This document shows positions 7,461-16,172 of a stretch of 37,198 nucleotides of DNA, one piece after another. The number at the start of each line of letters is the position of its first letter. Positions within the stretch are counted from its first letter, which is position 1. Location of the stretch: NCBI GenBank assembly GCA_022825665.1, contig JAJDWI010000169.1, positions 1-37,198 of the forward strand, written 5' to 3'. The stretch is from Candidatus Poribacteria bacterium (GTDB lineage Bacteria > Poribacteria > WGA-4E > WGA-3G). Position numbers and translations under genes: made by a program. Under the pieces are notes generated by a model. The model made no database searches and was not told the origin of the DNA. It saw only the letters and a list, made by a program, of their open reading frames with translations.

Positions 7461-8531
7461 TCATTCGGTTTGGTAGACTTTTTCGCGTGTGTGGAATCCA
7501 TCTTTAATTACGACTTCATCAAGGTTGTCTTTATCAACTTGAATTGGTGTGAGTAAAATTGAAGGAACATCAGTTACCCCGTTGTTGACAGTCTGATTTG
7601 CTTTTTGGACAGATTCCCCTTTTGCAAGAGCAACAGCAGCATGTGCAGCCTCTTTTGCTAATTGCTTTATCGACTTGTATACTGTCATTGTTTGTGTGCC
7701 TTTAACAATACGTTGACATGCTGCGATGTCAGCATCTTGTCCAGAGACTAGGACCTTCCCATCCAGATTTTGCCCCTCAAGTGCTTGGATAACACCTCCC
7801 GCAGTGCCATCATTGGAAGCAACGACAGCATCAATTTGGTTGTTGGTCTGTGTTAAGACTTGTTCAGTTTTGTTGAGTGCGTCAAGAGGATCCCAGTCAA
7901 CTGCCCAGTGTTTTTGTTCTGCGACGAATTGTATGTCCCCATTGTCAATTGCTTGTTGCAGTGCGCGCAATTGTCCTTTCCGTAATAGCTGTGCGTTATT
8001 GTCACCCGGGTCTCCACCCAATAAGAAATAGTTACCTTTTGGCTTATGTCGGATTAGGTATTCTGCTTGCAAATATCCGACCCGTTCGTTATCAAATGAG
8101 ATATATAGGTCGGGTTCACTTTCACGAATAAGTCTATCATAAGCGATAACCTTTATCCCTTCAGCATGTGCTGCTTTTACGATTTGCGCTGCGGCAACAC
8201 TGTCTTGCGGTATCACCACGAGAATATCTACACCTTGCGTAATCATATTTTCGGCTTGTTCGTTCTGTTTCCGGGCATCATTATCCGCAGACTGAACGAT
8301 AACTTCTGCCCCCAGTTTTTCAGCCTCTTCGACGAAAATGTCTCTGTCCTTAGGCCAACGTTCAACACGTAACGAACTAATGGACAGTCCTATTTTTATC
8401 TTTTTCTCCGATGTATCAGCACAACCTAACAACATTACAAAACAACATATCATTGTTATAAAAATAGAAAACATAACATATACTGACAAATTACTATAGT
8501 TATACAAACATTGACTGATTTTGCTCTTCAT
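7461..8531 (-). CDS. xylF: XylF-like sugar ABC transporter substrate-binding lipoprotein
   Basis: The protein is a periplasmic binding protein of ABC sugar importers, closest to D-xylose-binding XylF. Family signatures run along its length: RVERWPKDRDIF, NMITQGVDILVVIP, IKVIAYDRLI, YISFDNERVG, GNYFLLGGDPGDNNA, AVVASNDGTAGG, VSGQDAD and QTMTVYK. A hydrophobic signal ends in a lipobox (VMLLGC), so it is a lipid-anchored version. The ATG at 8531 follows GGAGG at good distance and is preferred to the GTG at 8546. No XylG ATPase or XylH permease lies nearby, so it must use transporter parts encoded elsewhere or act as a sensor. It is convergent with proB, with 24 bp between. Confidence 0.92.
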   Translation of the reverse strand: MKSKISQCLYNYSNLSVYVMFSIFITMICCFVMLLGCADTSEKKIKIGLSISSLRVERWPKDRDIFVEEAEKLGAEVIVQSADNDARKQNEQAENMITQGVDILVVIPQDSVAAAQIVKAAHAEGIKVIAYDRLIRESEPDLYISFDNERVGYLQAEYLIRHKPKGNYFLLGGDPGDNNAQLLRKGQLRALQQAIDNGDIQFVAEQKHWAVDWDPLDALNKTEQVLTQTNNQIDAVVASNDGTAGGVIQALEGQNLDGKVLVSGQDADIAACQRIVKGTQTMTVYKSIKQLAKEAAHAAVALAKGESVQKANQTVNNGVTDVPSILLTPIQVDKDNLDEVVIKDGFHTREKVYQTE

Positions 8532-8587
8532 TGTATATTCCTCCACATAATCGTTACATAGTCTGAATTGTTTTAGGAATTAAGAGT

Positions 8588-9856
8588 TTACTGCGTGGTT
8601 TCATCTGAAGACATTGCCTTTAGCAAATCCCCTCTTTTCAGGTCACCAATTTTTTCTACGATTTTTACCATTGAGAGTCTATCATTGCGTATCTCTGTGA
8701 CAGCGACTGTTGCTATTTTCTTTAGTTTGTAGTCAAGTATTTCACCGGTGTCAACATCGCGAATTGGTTCACCATCAGTATAAACAGAAAACTGTTGACC
8801 TATTGCTAAACCGCGAGCAGAACCGGCATTTATGTAGATAATATCTGGACTTTCACTATCGACATAGGTGACTTTAATTGGACGTTTCGCTGCTTCTTCT
8901 ATAACTTTTTTCTGCTTTTCTTCGTCAGTCTCAACGGGTGTTTCCCAAGGTGTAAGAAAATTCGGACCGTAGTTATCTCTAAGTGCAACTACTGTCTTTT
9001 TAAGTGCTTCATTTGTTGCCATACCAAGTAGTGTTCTGTCATACTCAGGTGTTGCGAACTTTATTTTATTGAGTTCCGTAGGTTTCGTAATTGGTCGTTC
9101 ATATTTACCGTGTTGTTCACTTAATTGACCAAAACGTAGTTGAGAACCCGATTCTGTGATGGATGCTTCTACACCAGCGATTTGTGTTCCAGCCAGACTG
9201 TGAACAAGGGAAGCATCAATAGGGACAGTGGCAATTTCACTGCCAGATGTTTCGTAGAATTTCATTTTCAGTTTTACGGTGGCTTTATTTCGATACCCAA
9301 CTGCTGAAATTCCTCCCATGTAACTTGTTGTTAAAGGGACTGATTGTGTTTCTCGGTTGCTTTCTGTCAAGGAACGTGATGCTGTGCCCTTCATGCGTGG
9401 CATACCAAATTTCTGTATCTCCCCCATAACAAGTACATCCGCCTTGAGCAGTTTAGCAAGTTGTGCAATTTGTTCCTTGTTGAGTTTCTTGAAACTGTGT
9501 TGCGAGATATTCATTTCTGCCATTGCATCCAGTAACTCGTCGCGAGACACTGGTTGATACACAGTGGTTTCAGCGAGTTTACGTTCAAGCATAGTTGTAA
9601 ATCCTGCTTCCAAATCCCAATGTTTCTTTGTACTGAATATATATCCGATAAAGTTTGGCACACAACCGCATCCGGTTGGGGAATCAAAATTACTTTTGTC
9701 TTCAAAATGTAGGACTGCTACACGTTTCGTGGATGGTTGAGAATTGTTTTTTGCAGTAGGAGTAGTAGCTGTCGTTGTATTTCCATAAGCAACGATATCA
9801 AGAACAAGATATACGCCAAATACCATTATCAAAAACAAAGAAATAGTGCGTTTCAT
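8588..9856 (-). CDS. CsgG/FlgT-like secreted protein
   Basis: A signal peptide (MKRTISLFLIMVFGVYL) leads into a CsgG-type fold: RVAVLHFEDKSNF near the start, a LERKLAET helix, then VSRDELLDAM and LAKLLKADVLVMGEI. CsgG relatives make curli secretion pores or outer-membrane lipoproteins. The C-terminal part (IIYINAGSARGLAIGQQFSV, then a TGEIL turn) resembles the FlgT C-terminal domain. There is no lipobox cysteine, but a GCGC motif lies soon after the first strand. The ATG at 9856 follows AGAAGG and is preferred to one 12 codons upstream. The role is probably periplasmic or outer-membrane. It precedes the XylF-like gene by 56 bp on the same strand. Confidence 0.72.
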   Translation of the reverse strand: MKRTISLFLIMVFGVYLVLDIVAYGNTTTATTPTAKNNSQPSTKRVAVLHFEDKSNFDSPTGCGCVPNFIGYIFSTKKHWDLEAGFTTMLERKLAETTVYQPVSRDELLDAMAEMNISQHSFKKLNKEQIAQLAKLLKADVLVMGEIQKFGMPRMKGTASRSLTESNRETQSVPLTTSYMGGISAVGYRNKATVKLKMKFYETSGSEIATVPIDASLVHSLAGTQIAGVEASITESGSQLRFGQLSEQHGKYERPITKPTELNKIKFATPEYDRTLLGMATNEALKKTVVALRDNYGPNFLTPWETPVETDEEKQKKVIEEAAKRPIKVTYVDSESPDIIYINAGSARGLAIGQQFSVYTDGEPIRDVDTGEILDYKLKKIATVAVTEIRNDRLSMVKIVEKIGDLKRGDLLKAMSSDETTQ

Positions 9857-9994
9857 TTTTGCATACCTTCTTATATGTTCGTTATTTATCATTGTAGTTT
9901 ACCAACATTCAGGACATATAGCAAGTTAAATTGGGAGTAGATCATAGGCATTCAATTGTCGTCTTTTTTCCTGAATCGCTGAAAGCGTGGAAAT

Positions 9995-10041
9995 ACACAG
10001 AAGACACTGAAAAAGACCTCTTTCTTCTGCGTCTTCTGTGT
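9995..10041. repeat. 11-bp perfect inverted repeat
   Basis: ACACAGAAGAC at 9995-10005 is exactly complementary to GTCTTCTGTGT at 10031-10041, with a 25-base loop. It lies just upstream of the CsgG-like gene in a stretch with no gene. It may be a dispersed intergenic repeat. It has no T-run, so a terminator is unlikely. Confidence 0.6.
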
Positions 10042-10330
10042 TATTTGTGATTCTATAATCAAACTCTTGTTAACATAATTGTGTAGCTGGCAAAGAATAT
10101 GTGATATGTATAATCACATTAGAAAACCACGTAAGAAGATATGCATGGAATACTTGAATTGTCCTGAACAATAGTCAATTTACTTGAAATAACACTTTAA
10201 GTTTGGTAATATCTTGTGTAGTTATACCATTTCTAATAAATAAAGTGCCATTTTCGGGAATACTTATAGGATCTACCTCGAATCGATGCCAATTGCGCTT
10301 ATTGCATTGTCTGGGCTTTAGTGTTTTTAT

Positions 10331-10358
10331 GTCGGAGGTCGCTTCCGCTCGCTCCGAC
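10331..10358. repeat. Short palindromic intergenic repeat
   Basis: GTCGGAG at 10331-10337 pairs exactly with CTCCGAC at 10352-10358 around the loop GTCGCTTCCGCTCG. It is much richer in GC than its surroundings and resembles REP-type palindromes dispersed in some genomes. It lies in the left arm of element A. A smaller GAGG/CCTC hairpin follows near 10388-10398. Confidence 0.55.
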
Positions 10359-10623
10359 CTACCAGACTTTATGTGAGCATGCGGGCGAGGAGACCTCGTC
10401 TCTACGATAAGGTAAAAGCAACCGAATCAAATGAAAATTGGAATTACCGATTTAATTTAATAACTTATTCTTTATTTAGTTGTTTTTAGTTGTTTTTTAG
10501 TTGTTTTTTTTAAAATTTTGCTTAGGTGTCCTAAATCCTGTAGTAGTAAGGGTTTAAGTCGTTTTTTTTGTTAACGGAAATTTAAAAAAAACAACTAAAA
10601 GTAAGTTTTTTTTAGTTGTTTTT

Positions 10624-10713
10624 TCAGTTTTTGTGTGATATGTTGTCATCGCATTGCATAAGTTTTGTGTGATTTATTTGAAGATTTCGTTTTTGGATTT
10701 GGTATATTGTCAT
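10624..10713 (-). pseudogene. Captured gene head inside element A (29 codons)
   Basis: The frame starts after AAGGAACACCG and reads MTIYQIQKRNLQINHTKLMQ then CDDNISHKN before a TGA. Element B carries the same beginning, with several changes silent at the protein level (for example ATC/ATT, TGC/TGT). That points to descent from a real gene start. The KLMQCDDN string is reminiscent of the LxxGDN motif near the N-terminus of DNA methyltransferases, but it is too short for a family call. It is probably the head of an ORF from the parent element. Confidence 0.4.
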
Positions 10714-10973
10714 CGGTGTTCCTTTATTTTGTAAGTTGTGTGTTGGATGTTGGGTTATATTATACTTGATGGTCGTTTGGTTTTGTAGTGTTATTGATTT
10801 TGATAACAATATATATCCAATATGTTTGATGTCTGTTTTAGTTTTTTGGTTCAGTTTTCAGTATTGACTAAACCGGGATTTTCAGGATAATAGGTTGCTC
10901 CTACAGAAGAAAGATTGCCAATCAACAACTAATGGGATAAGAATTATTAGAATTGGTATCATTCATTCTTGTA

Positions 10974-10991
10974 GGGCGGGTCTTCCCGCCC
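10974..10991. repeat. GGGCGGG/CCCGCCC hairpin
   Basis: A perfect seven-base stem (10974-10980 with 10985-10991) surrounds a TCTT loop, just downstream of the gamma-carbonic-anhydrase gene on the minus strand. It could slow transcription, but there is no T-run. It more resembles a dispersed palindrome, and it sits 14 bp outside the right end of element A. Confidence 0.55.
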
Positions 10992-11018
10992 GAATTGTCA
11001 AACTTTAGTATTAAAATA

Positions 11019-11534
11019 TTATGTATTCAAACTTTCTTTCATTATTTTGCCGCGTAACACGTAGTCATCTTTACCGTGTCTGACGCGTTGAAATTCAGCT
11101 TCAGTCGCTTCTCTGCGTACTTGTGCAGGTACCCCCATTGCAATTGTACCAGGGGGAATTTCCTGCCCTTCACGAACAAGTGTTCCTGCAGCAACAATCG
11201 CCCGTTCACCAATTTTGCAACCAGTTAATAAAATTGCTCCCATTCCAATTAATGCTTCATTATCAATTGCGCAGCTATGAAGAATCGCTCCGTGTCCAAC
11301 AGTAACATCATCACCGATGAGACAAGGTATTTCTTTATCCATGTGTATTACCGATCCGTCTTGGATATTTGTGCGACACCCAATATGTATCGGTTCAAGG
11401 TCACCTCGGAGTACGCAGTTGAACCAAACAGTGGATTCTTCACCGATTTTCACATCCCCAATAATCATTGCCCCCGGAGCGACAAAGACAGAGGAATGTA
11501 TATTTGGTGTTATTCCTTCGTATTCTATAATCAT
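11019..11534 (-). CDS. Gamma-class carbonic anhydrase-like hexapeptide protein
   Basis: The protein is a left-handed beta-helix of hexapeptide repeats of the YrdA/PaaY/CaiE type. The signature stretch is present: VWFNCVLRGDLEPIHIG, then QDGSVIHMD, then VGHGAILHSC, giving the three zinc-ligand histidines. It ends with the usual helix. Members are trimeric; some hydrate CO2 and others have unknown substrates, so activity is not certain. The ATG at 11534 has AAGGA eight bases upstream and is preferred to the ATG at 11549, although that one overlaps the upstream permease stop as ATGA. It is the last gene of the minus-strand ABC/PspA group, 11 bp after the permease. Confidence 0.88.
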   Translation of the reverse strand: MIIEYEGITPNIHSSVFVAPGAMIIGDVKIGEESTVWFNCVLRGDLEPIHIGCRTNIQDGSVIHMDKEIPCLIGDDVTVGHGAILHSCAIDNEALIGMGAILLTGCKIGERAIVAAGTLVREGQEIPPGTIAMGVPAQVRREATEAEFQRVRHGKDDYVLRGKIMKESLNT

Positions 11535-11545
11535 ATATCCTTCTT

Positions 11546-13186
11546 TCATGTCGCTTGTGCGACTAAAAACTTATTTAGATTACCGATTCCAAACCTATAT
11601 GACATCAGGAACACGCCAATAAATAGGATTGTCATCATCAAGAAAATCAATATATTTTGCGAATGCCATACAATTATAGGCATCATTACGAATGCTAAAT
11701 CAAGAATGAGCGTAACTTTAAAAGTTAATACTCTAAAGAAAGGTCTTGGATTATCGGTAAGTTCTGCCATCCAAGGTAATGTTCCTATCGTTGTATTCAA
11801 GGCACAAACTACTGGAAGTAGAATAATCGGAGTTATCAAGATAAGTGTCCAATTATCTACTGGAATACGCAACAAGAAAACGGCTATTATAGACCAGAAT
11901 ACTGCATAAAATACAGCACATAATAAGGTTGTCAGATACTTACTCATGAATACTAATTTAGCAGAAACAGGAGAAGATTGCATCATCCACCACGTTTTTG
12001 ATTCATCACGAAGTCCATTACAACTGATTCCAAAGGTAATTAATATGCTATATAGTAACAATTGAATAGTGAGAATTATAACTGAACTTTCGTCCATATT
12101 ACTTCCATCAGCAACCAGTACACCAATGTGAATAACTAAAAATAACGTCAACATTATGATTGCAATTACTCGTCCAGTATGGTGTATGAAAATAAGAAAG
12201 TCTTTTAACATCATGGATTGTAACTTGCCACGTCCAAGGGTAACAACCAATCCGTTCAAATTAGATGCTTCAACATTACCATTGTTCCGTGAGGGTTTGC
12301 GTTTGGTTTTGATTTGTCGGATATTTTCCCATCCGCGCTGATAAAACAGTTGTGCAGTGAGAAATGCTAATCCAACAGATACGATTCCAACCGTAAATCC
12401 ACCAAGTCCCCATTTTACCCGTTCCCAAATCGTCGATTCTGTTCCCCAACTCAACAACATATTTCCTATCCATTCGTGTGGAAACCAAGCAGTGCTTGTC
12501 TCTGTAGTCCTTGCAGATACCCAATCAAGAAAAATCCTTTTTACTGGAAGTAATCCAGAACCTGAAAACAAAGAAAAGGACAGCAAGAAACCTATCGACA
12601 CTCCGATAATAGTTCCTATTATCTTCAACGTTGTGAGAAGAGCAGCGGATGAAAAAAATCGCGCGATTACCAACATACTGATGGTGACATAACTTGCCAT
12701 TATTACGAGCAGGCACACAGACAAAGGAATAAGCACTACATAAAAATGCCATGGCAATTCATATAATACTCCAAAAACAACCCACGGAGGTCCCAAAAAA
12801 CAGAACATATTCAATAAACGTGACACCATAATTTGGACGAATTTATATCCAAATATAGACACTGGACGTATAGGCGCAGCATGGAGCAATTGCGAATCAG
12901 GTGCTTCATATAGTATCTTCAAAGAACTTTCCATCAACTCCTTTACTATAATGATGATTCCGAACACCATGAAACCGTTAATGACACTTAGAGTAGTCTG
13001 TGATGGTGCATCTGTTGTCCGCAAAAACGAAAACAGCGTATAACCTAACACCGACAAAGCAACGATGAAAAATAGGTATCCAATAACTTTTAAAACACCT
13101 TTTCTCCATGCTTGTCTATCGTATTTAATACTATTCAACCATGCATGGTAATCTGCTATTAATAGTACTCTTATATTCTTAAACAT
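11546..13186 (-). CDS. ABC-2-type exporter permease
   Basis: The 546-residue membrane protein has about 12 hydrophobic segments in two sets of six, separated by a basic hydrophilic region near residue 300 (QIKTKRKPSRNNGN). The segment reading ILYEAPDSQLLHAAPIRPVS is typical of ABC-2 exporter permeases fused as a double-length protein. The substrate is unknown. The ATPase at 13543-14301 lies upstream on the same strand, but a 356-bp gap with a large inverted repeat separates them. The carbonic-anhydrase-like gene follows immediately. Confidence 0.75.
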   Translation of the reverse strand: MFKNIRVLLIADYHAWLNSIKYDRQAWRKGVLKVIGYLFFIVALSVLGYTLFSFLRTTDAPSQTTLSVINGFMVFGIIIIVKELMESSLKILYEAPDSQLLHAAPIRPVSIFGYKFVQIMVSRLLNMFCFLGPPWVVFGVLYELPWHFYVVLIPLSVCLLVIMASYVTISMLVIARFFSSAALLTTLKIIGTIIGVSIGFLLSFSLFSGSGLLPVKRIFLDWVSARTTETSTAWFPHEWIGNMLLSWGTESTIWERVKWGLGGFTVGIVSVGLAFLTAQLFYQRGWENIRQIKTKRKPSRNNGNVEASNLNGLVVTLGRGKLQSMMLKDFLIFIHHTGRVIAIIMLTLFLVIHIGVLVADGSNMDESSVIILTIQLLLYSILITFGISCNGLRDESKTWWMMQSSPVSAKLVFMSKYLTTLLCAVFYAVFWSIIAVFLLRIPVDNWTLILITPIILLPVVCALNTTIGTLPWMAELTDNPRPFFRVLTFKVTLILDLAFVMMPIIVWHSQNILIFLMMTILFIGVFLMSYRFGIGNLNKFLVAQAT

Positions 13187-13207
13187 AGGTTTATTGCAGT
13201 TTAATGT

Positions 13208-13394
13208 CTGAATTGCTTGTTGTCTGAACCAGGATTTTCAGGATTATAGGATTTTCAGGATAAGAGATTTGTACGCCAATGTTCCTTGGCAAAAGGTAGT
13301 CCTTCATTCTTACAACGGAATATATACTTACCAACTCCTAATCCTGTCCATCTTGTAATCCCGAAAATCCTGGTTCAGACAACAAGCAATTCAG
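13208..13394. repeat. Long inverted repeat between ATPase and permease
   Basis: The arm at 13208-13252 (starting CTGAATTGCTTGTTGTCTGA) is complementary to 13355-13394 with one mismatch over about 40 bases. The arms include the dispersed AACCAGGATTTTCAGGATTA unit that also appears near 10870 and 35122. The full structure is about 187 bp with a 100-base centre. It lies in the gene-free stretch 13187-13542 and would form a strong hairpin in a transcript running from the ATPase to the permease. The remainder of that stretch shows nothing else. Confidence 0.8.
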
Positions 13395-13542
13395 ATAGGC
13401 AAGAATCACTAAATTGACGCTAATGGTGCGGTCTCCTAACCGCACCGGACGTTACAAGAAACTAAAAATTGCCCGATTAAATTCTTAATCTTCATCAAAG
13501 CGCGCCTACCTTTTATGCGTAAGTCCTGCAATATTATACAAT

Positions 13543-14301
13543 CTAAACATCTGCAGTGAGATCAAGAAAAATATCCTCTAAGGTTTCTGTATGATCAGGT
13601 TTTATCTCTGATGGTTGTGTATGTAACTCACGTTTCTTCTGTTGAAGTTCAGCAATAGTGCCGACAGCAATAAGTTTCCCTTTACTGATGATACCAACCC
13701 GATCACAGATTCGTTCAGCAATTTCCAGTATATGTGTTGTCATAAAGACAGTACATCCATGTTCACACCGTTGTCGCAAAATCTCTCTAACGGTGCGAGC
13801 ACTTTTTGGATCTAATCCACTTGTGGGTTCATCAAGAAAAAGAATTTGAGGGTGGTGAATAAGGACAGAGATGAGCAGAATCTTCTTCTGCATACCGTAG
13901 GAATACCCTTTTATCTGATCATCAGCAGCATCAACGAGCTCCAATTGTTCAAGAAGCATATTCATTTCATTTTCAGCTTGTTGCGGAGGCACTTCATACA
14001 AATCTGCAATCATCCGTACAAACTGCCTACCATTTAATGCTTCATAAAGTTGAGGGGTATCTGGCATAAGACCGAGAATTGATTTTGCTTGTAAACTCTG
14101 TTCTTGTATATCAAACCCACCGAGTGTTGCTGTGCCAGATGTAGGTTGTAGTAACCCCGTGAGCATATTGATTGTTGTTGTCTTGCCCGCGCCGTTTGGT
14201 CCAAGAAATCCGAATATTTCACCAGAGTCTACCTGTAGCATGAGTGAATCGACAGCACACAATTTACCGAAATATTTGGTTAGGTTTTGGGTCTCAATCA
14301 T
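13543..14301 (-). CDS. ABC transporter ATP-binding protein
   Basis: This is a single nucleotide-binding domain of an ABC-2-type exporter. It shows Walker A GPNGAGKTT, a Q-loop region (LGLMPDTPQLYEAL), an ABC signature read as YSYGMQKK, Walker B ILFLDEPTSGLDP, and the switch histidine in TTHILE. The ATG at 14301 overlaps the end of the upstream PspA-like gene by 8 bp and matches the normal start of the family (MIETQNLTKYFG). A longer frame reaches 14379 but runs inside the PspA gene. It probably powers the permease at 11546-13186. Confidence 0.93.
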   Translation of the reverse strand: MIETQNLTKYFGKLCAVDSLMLQVDSGEIFGFLGPNGAGKTTTINMLTGLLQPTSGTATLGGFDIQEQSLQAKSILGLMPDTPQLYEALNGRQFVRMIADLYEVPPQQAENEMNMLLEQLELVDAADDQIKGYSYGMQKKILLISVLIHHPQILFLDEPTSGLDPKSARTVREILRQRCEHGCTVFMTTHILEIAERICDRVGIISKGKLIAVGTIAELQQKKRELHTQPSEIKPDHTETLEDIFLDLTADV

Positions 14302-14965
14302 TTTGACTATCGCCAAGAATATCGTTTTTGAGTGCTGCGAGAGCTTCGTCGAGTTTATTTTCTTTCTTAGGAGTTTCACGCTTCACAGTAGTTTTACGAC
14401 TTCTTTCTTCCCACCTTTTTGCTTCTTCTTCTGCAGCCTTCAACGCCTCTTCAGCTTGTTGAAAGGTGTTATTATCATCAGACAAATCAAATTCTGCCAA
14501 GACTTTATAGAATGCTGCACGGGTTTCTGCCTGTTTTTTGCGGTGAGATAACGACTCTACATGTTCTGATGAATTTTTTAATCTGAGATAAAATTCGAGA
14601 AGTTCCGTTTTCAGTTCAGTTACTATATTTTCCTGAGTCTGAATCCGTTGTTCTATATCTTGTGCGCGTCGTATAAGTTGTTCTTTATGTTGATTCGCCT
14701 CGCTTGCTCGTTCATGATCTCCATTCTCAATAGACGTTTTAGTGATTTCATCCCACATTCTTACTTTATCAACTACCATCTGATATGTGTGTTTGAGTGT
14801 CTGTACTCCCGCAATTGCAGTGGCAACATGTGCTTTCGCTGCATTAATCCTTTTTTTCATATCATAAATGGTATTATCAAGAGTTGACCCGTTTTTTTCT
14901 AAATCCTCTATAAACTTGTTGATTCTCTCTGTAATCTGTTCTGAGATGGCTCTTAGTCTTTTCAT
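14294..14965 (-). CDS. PspA/IM30-family membrane-stress protein
   Basis: The protein is almost all coiled-coil helix (residues 1-200) with the PspA/Vipp1 pattern: an N-terminal amphipathic helix, a central long hairpin, and many E, K and A residues. A charged tail follows (KKENKLDEALAALK). PspA-type proteins bind stressed membranes from the cytoplasm as ESCRT-III-like polymers. AGGAGGG sits five to six bases before the ATG at 14965, so this start is secure. It overlaps the ABC ATPase by 8 bp, so the two are translated together. No pspF or pspBC is visible. Confidence 0.8.
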   Translation of the reverse strand: MKRLRAISEQITERINKFIEDLEKNGSTLDNTIYDMKKRINAAKAHVATAIAGVQTLKHTYQMVVDKVRMWDEITKTSIENGDHERASEANQHKEQLIRRAQDIEQRIQTQENIVTELKTELLEFYLRLKNSSEHVESLSHRKKQAETRAAFYKVLAEFDLSDDNNTFQQAEEALKAAEEEAKRWEERSRKTTVKRETPKKENKLDEALAALKNDILGDSQND

Positions 14966-15108
14966 TGTTTCCCTCCTGATGTCTATATCTTCATAAATAC
15001 CGATAAGTGGCAATATAAGTCATATATATTTAGAGACATCTGGAACAGAGAAGATAGATATAAACACAAATTGATTTATCATAAGATATTTATCATTACC
15101 AGCATTAG

Positions 15109-15972
15109 TTACAATGTATCGTAATTTGCGTTGACGAGTTCAACTCCCCAAAGTGCCAACCTTGACATAATACTGTGTATAGCAGGTATATTGTTATCAA
15201 TGAGAATTGAGGAACGGTTGTGTAATGCTGCTGCTTCACCCAATGTACCACTACCTGCAAAAAAATCCAACAACATATCCCCTTGTGATGAATGTACCTT
15301 AACAATACGGTTCAGAACTCCAAGTGGTTTTTGTGTTGGATAGCCAGTTTTTTCTGTGCCATTTGTGCTTACAATTGTATGCCACCAAACATCAGTAGGT
15401 GTTTTACCTCGTGCTGCCTTTTCTTTTCCTACTAAACCCGGTGCCATATACGGTATCCTGTCCATTTCATCAAAATTGAATGTATAACGTTTTGGTGTTT
15501 TAGCATACCAAAGGATACTATCATGTTTAGTAGGCCAACGGGTTTTGGAACGACCACCAAAATCATACGCCCAAATTATTTCATTCATAAATGATGCACG
15601 TCCAAATATCTCATCCAAGAGAATCTTACAATAATGCACCTCTCTGTAATCTATGTGCAGGAAAAAACTTCCATACGGATGTAGGACACGGTAAGCTTCT
15701 TCAAAACGTGGACGTAAAAACTTCAAAAAGGCATTTGAACTCTCAAATTTGTCGGAATAATGTCTTGTTTCACCTTTATGAGTTTTGTATGTCTTGCCTT
15801 GAAAACCTACACGATCCCCATTATCATCCTGTTCAACCTGGATTTCAGTACGGAGTTGATATTTACCTGTGTTGAATGGCGGATCTATGTATATTAGGTG
15901 GATACTCTCATCAGAGACATGCTCCTGTAGAATTGTGAGATTATCTCCATAATAAAGGGAATGTGTGGACAT
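15109..15972 (-). CDS. Site-specific DNA methyltransferase, beta-type order, solitary
   Basis: The 287-residue protein carries the catalytic motif IV DPPF at residues 30-33 near the N-terminus, a YPTQKP segment at 211-216, and the AdoMet-binding motif DFFAGSGT at 236-243. That order is typical of beta-class amino-methyltransferases (adenine-N6 or cytosine-N4). It should transfer a methyl group from AdoMet to an exocyclic amine in DNA. The region between (about 45-200) would hold target recognition. No restriction endonuclease or specificity gene is adjacent, so it may be an orphan regulatory or defence-remnant enzyme. Its methylated sequence cannot be read from the gene. Confidence 0.88.
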   Translation of the reverse strand: MSTHSLYYGDNLTILQEHVSDESIHLIYIDPPFNTGKYQLRTEIQVEQDDNGDRVGFQGKTYKTHKGETRHYSDKFESSNAFLKFLRPRFEEAYRVLHPYGSFFLHIDYREVHYCKILLDEIFGRASFMNEIIWAYDFGGRSKTRWPTKHDSILWYAKTPKRYTFNFDEMDRIPYMAPGLVGKEKAARGKTPTDVWWHTIVSTNGTEKTGYPTQKPLGVLNRIVKVHSSQGDMLLDFFAGSGTLGEAAALHNRSSILIDNNIPAIHSIMSRLALWGVELVNANYDTL

Positions 15973-16172
15973 ACAGATCTTTTCAATTTGTGATTTTAAG
16001 TGATTATATTAGAATTACTCGTGATGACAATTTTGTGGAAATATTGTATCAGAGTCTGTATAATTTATCAACCTTATTGTCAAGAAGTTTCGTCGATAGT
16101 AGTTTACGTCAAGTTGGATTATCCTTAGTAATTTGTATAATAAAATGGAATATTGATGTGGAGATATTTATC

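Larger units (their letters stand above)
10224..10959 (-). mobile_element. MITE-like element A
   Basis: The element is bounded by ATACCATTTCTAATAA at 10224-10239 and TTATTAGAATTGGTAT at 10944-10959, inverted with one mismatch. Its minus strand carries a core of about 360 bp (10467-10823) nearly identical to the core of element B at 20526-20889. The core holds a ribosome site, the first codons of a gene, and A/T-rich inverted arms built of ACAACTAAA units. No transposase is present, so it is non-autonomous. No clear target duplication is visible. It fills most of the gene-free stretch 9857-11018, the rest of which shows only short palindromes. Confidence 0.6.

Noticed and set aside
10974-10991. 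Rho-independent terminator after the gamma-carbonic-anhydrase gene
   Set aside because: The stem is perfect but no T-run follows on either strand. It looks like a dispersed palindrome.
11277-11909. 210-residue frame on the plus strand
   Set aside because: It is a shadow of the gamma-carbonic-anhydrase and permease genes, which have clear families on the minus strand.
13187-13542. A gene between ATPase and permease
   Set aside because: There is no frame with coding character; the stretch is taken up by the inverted repeat.
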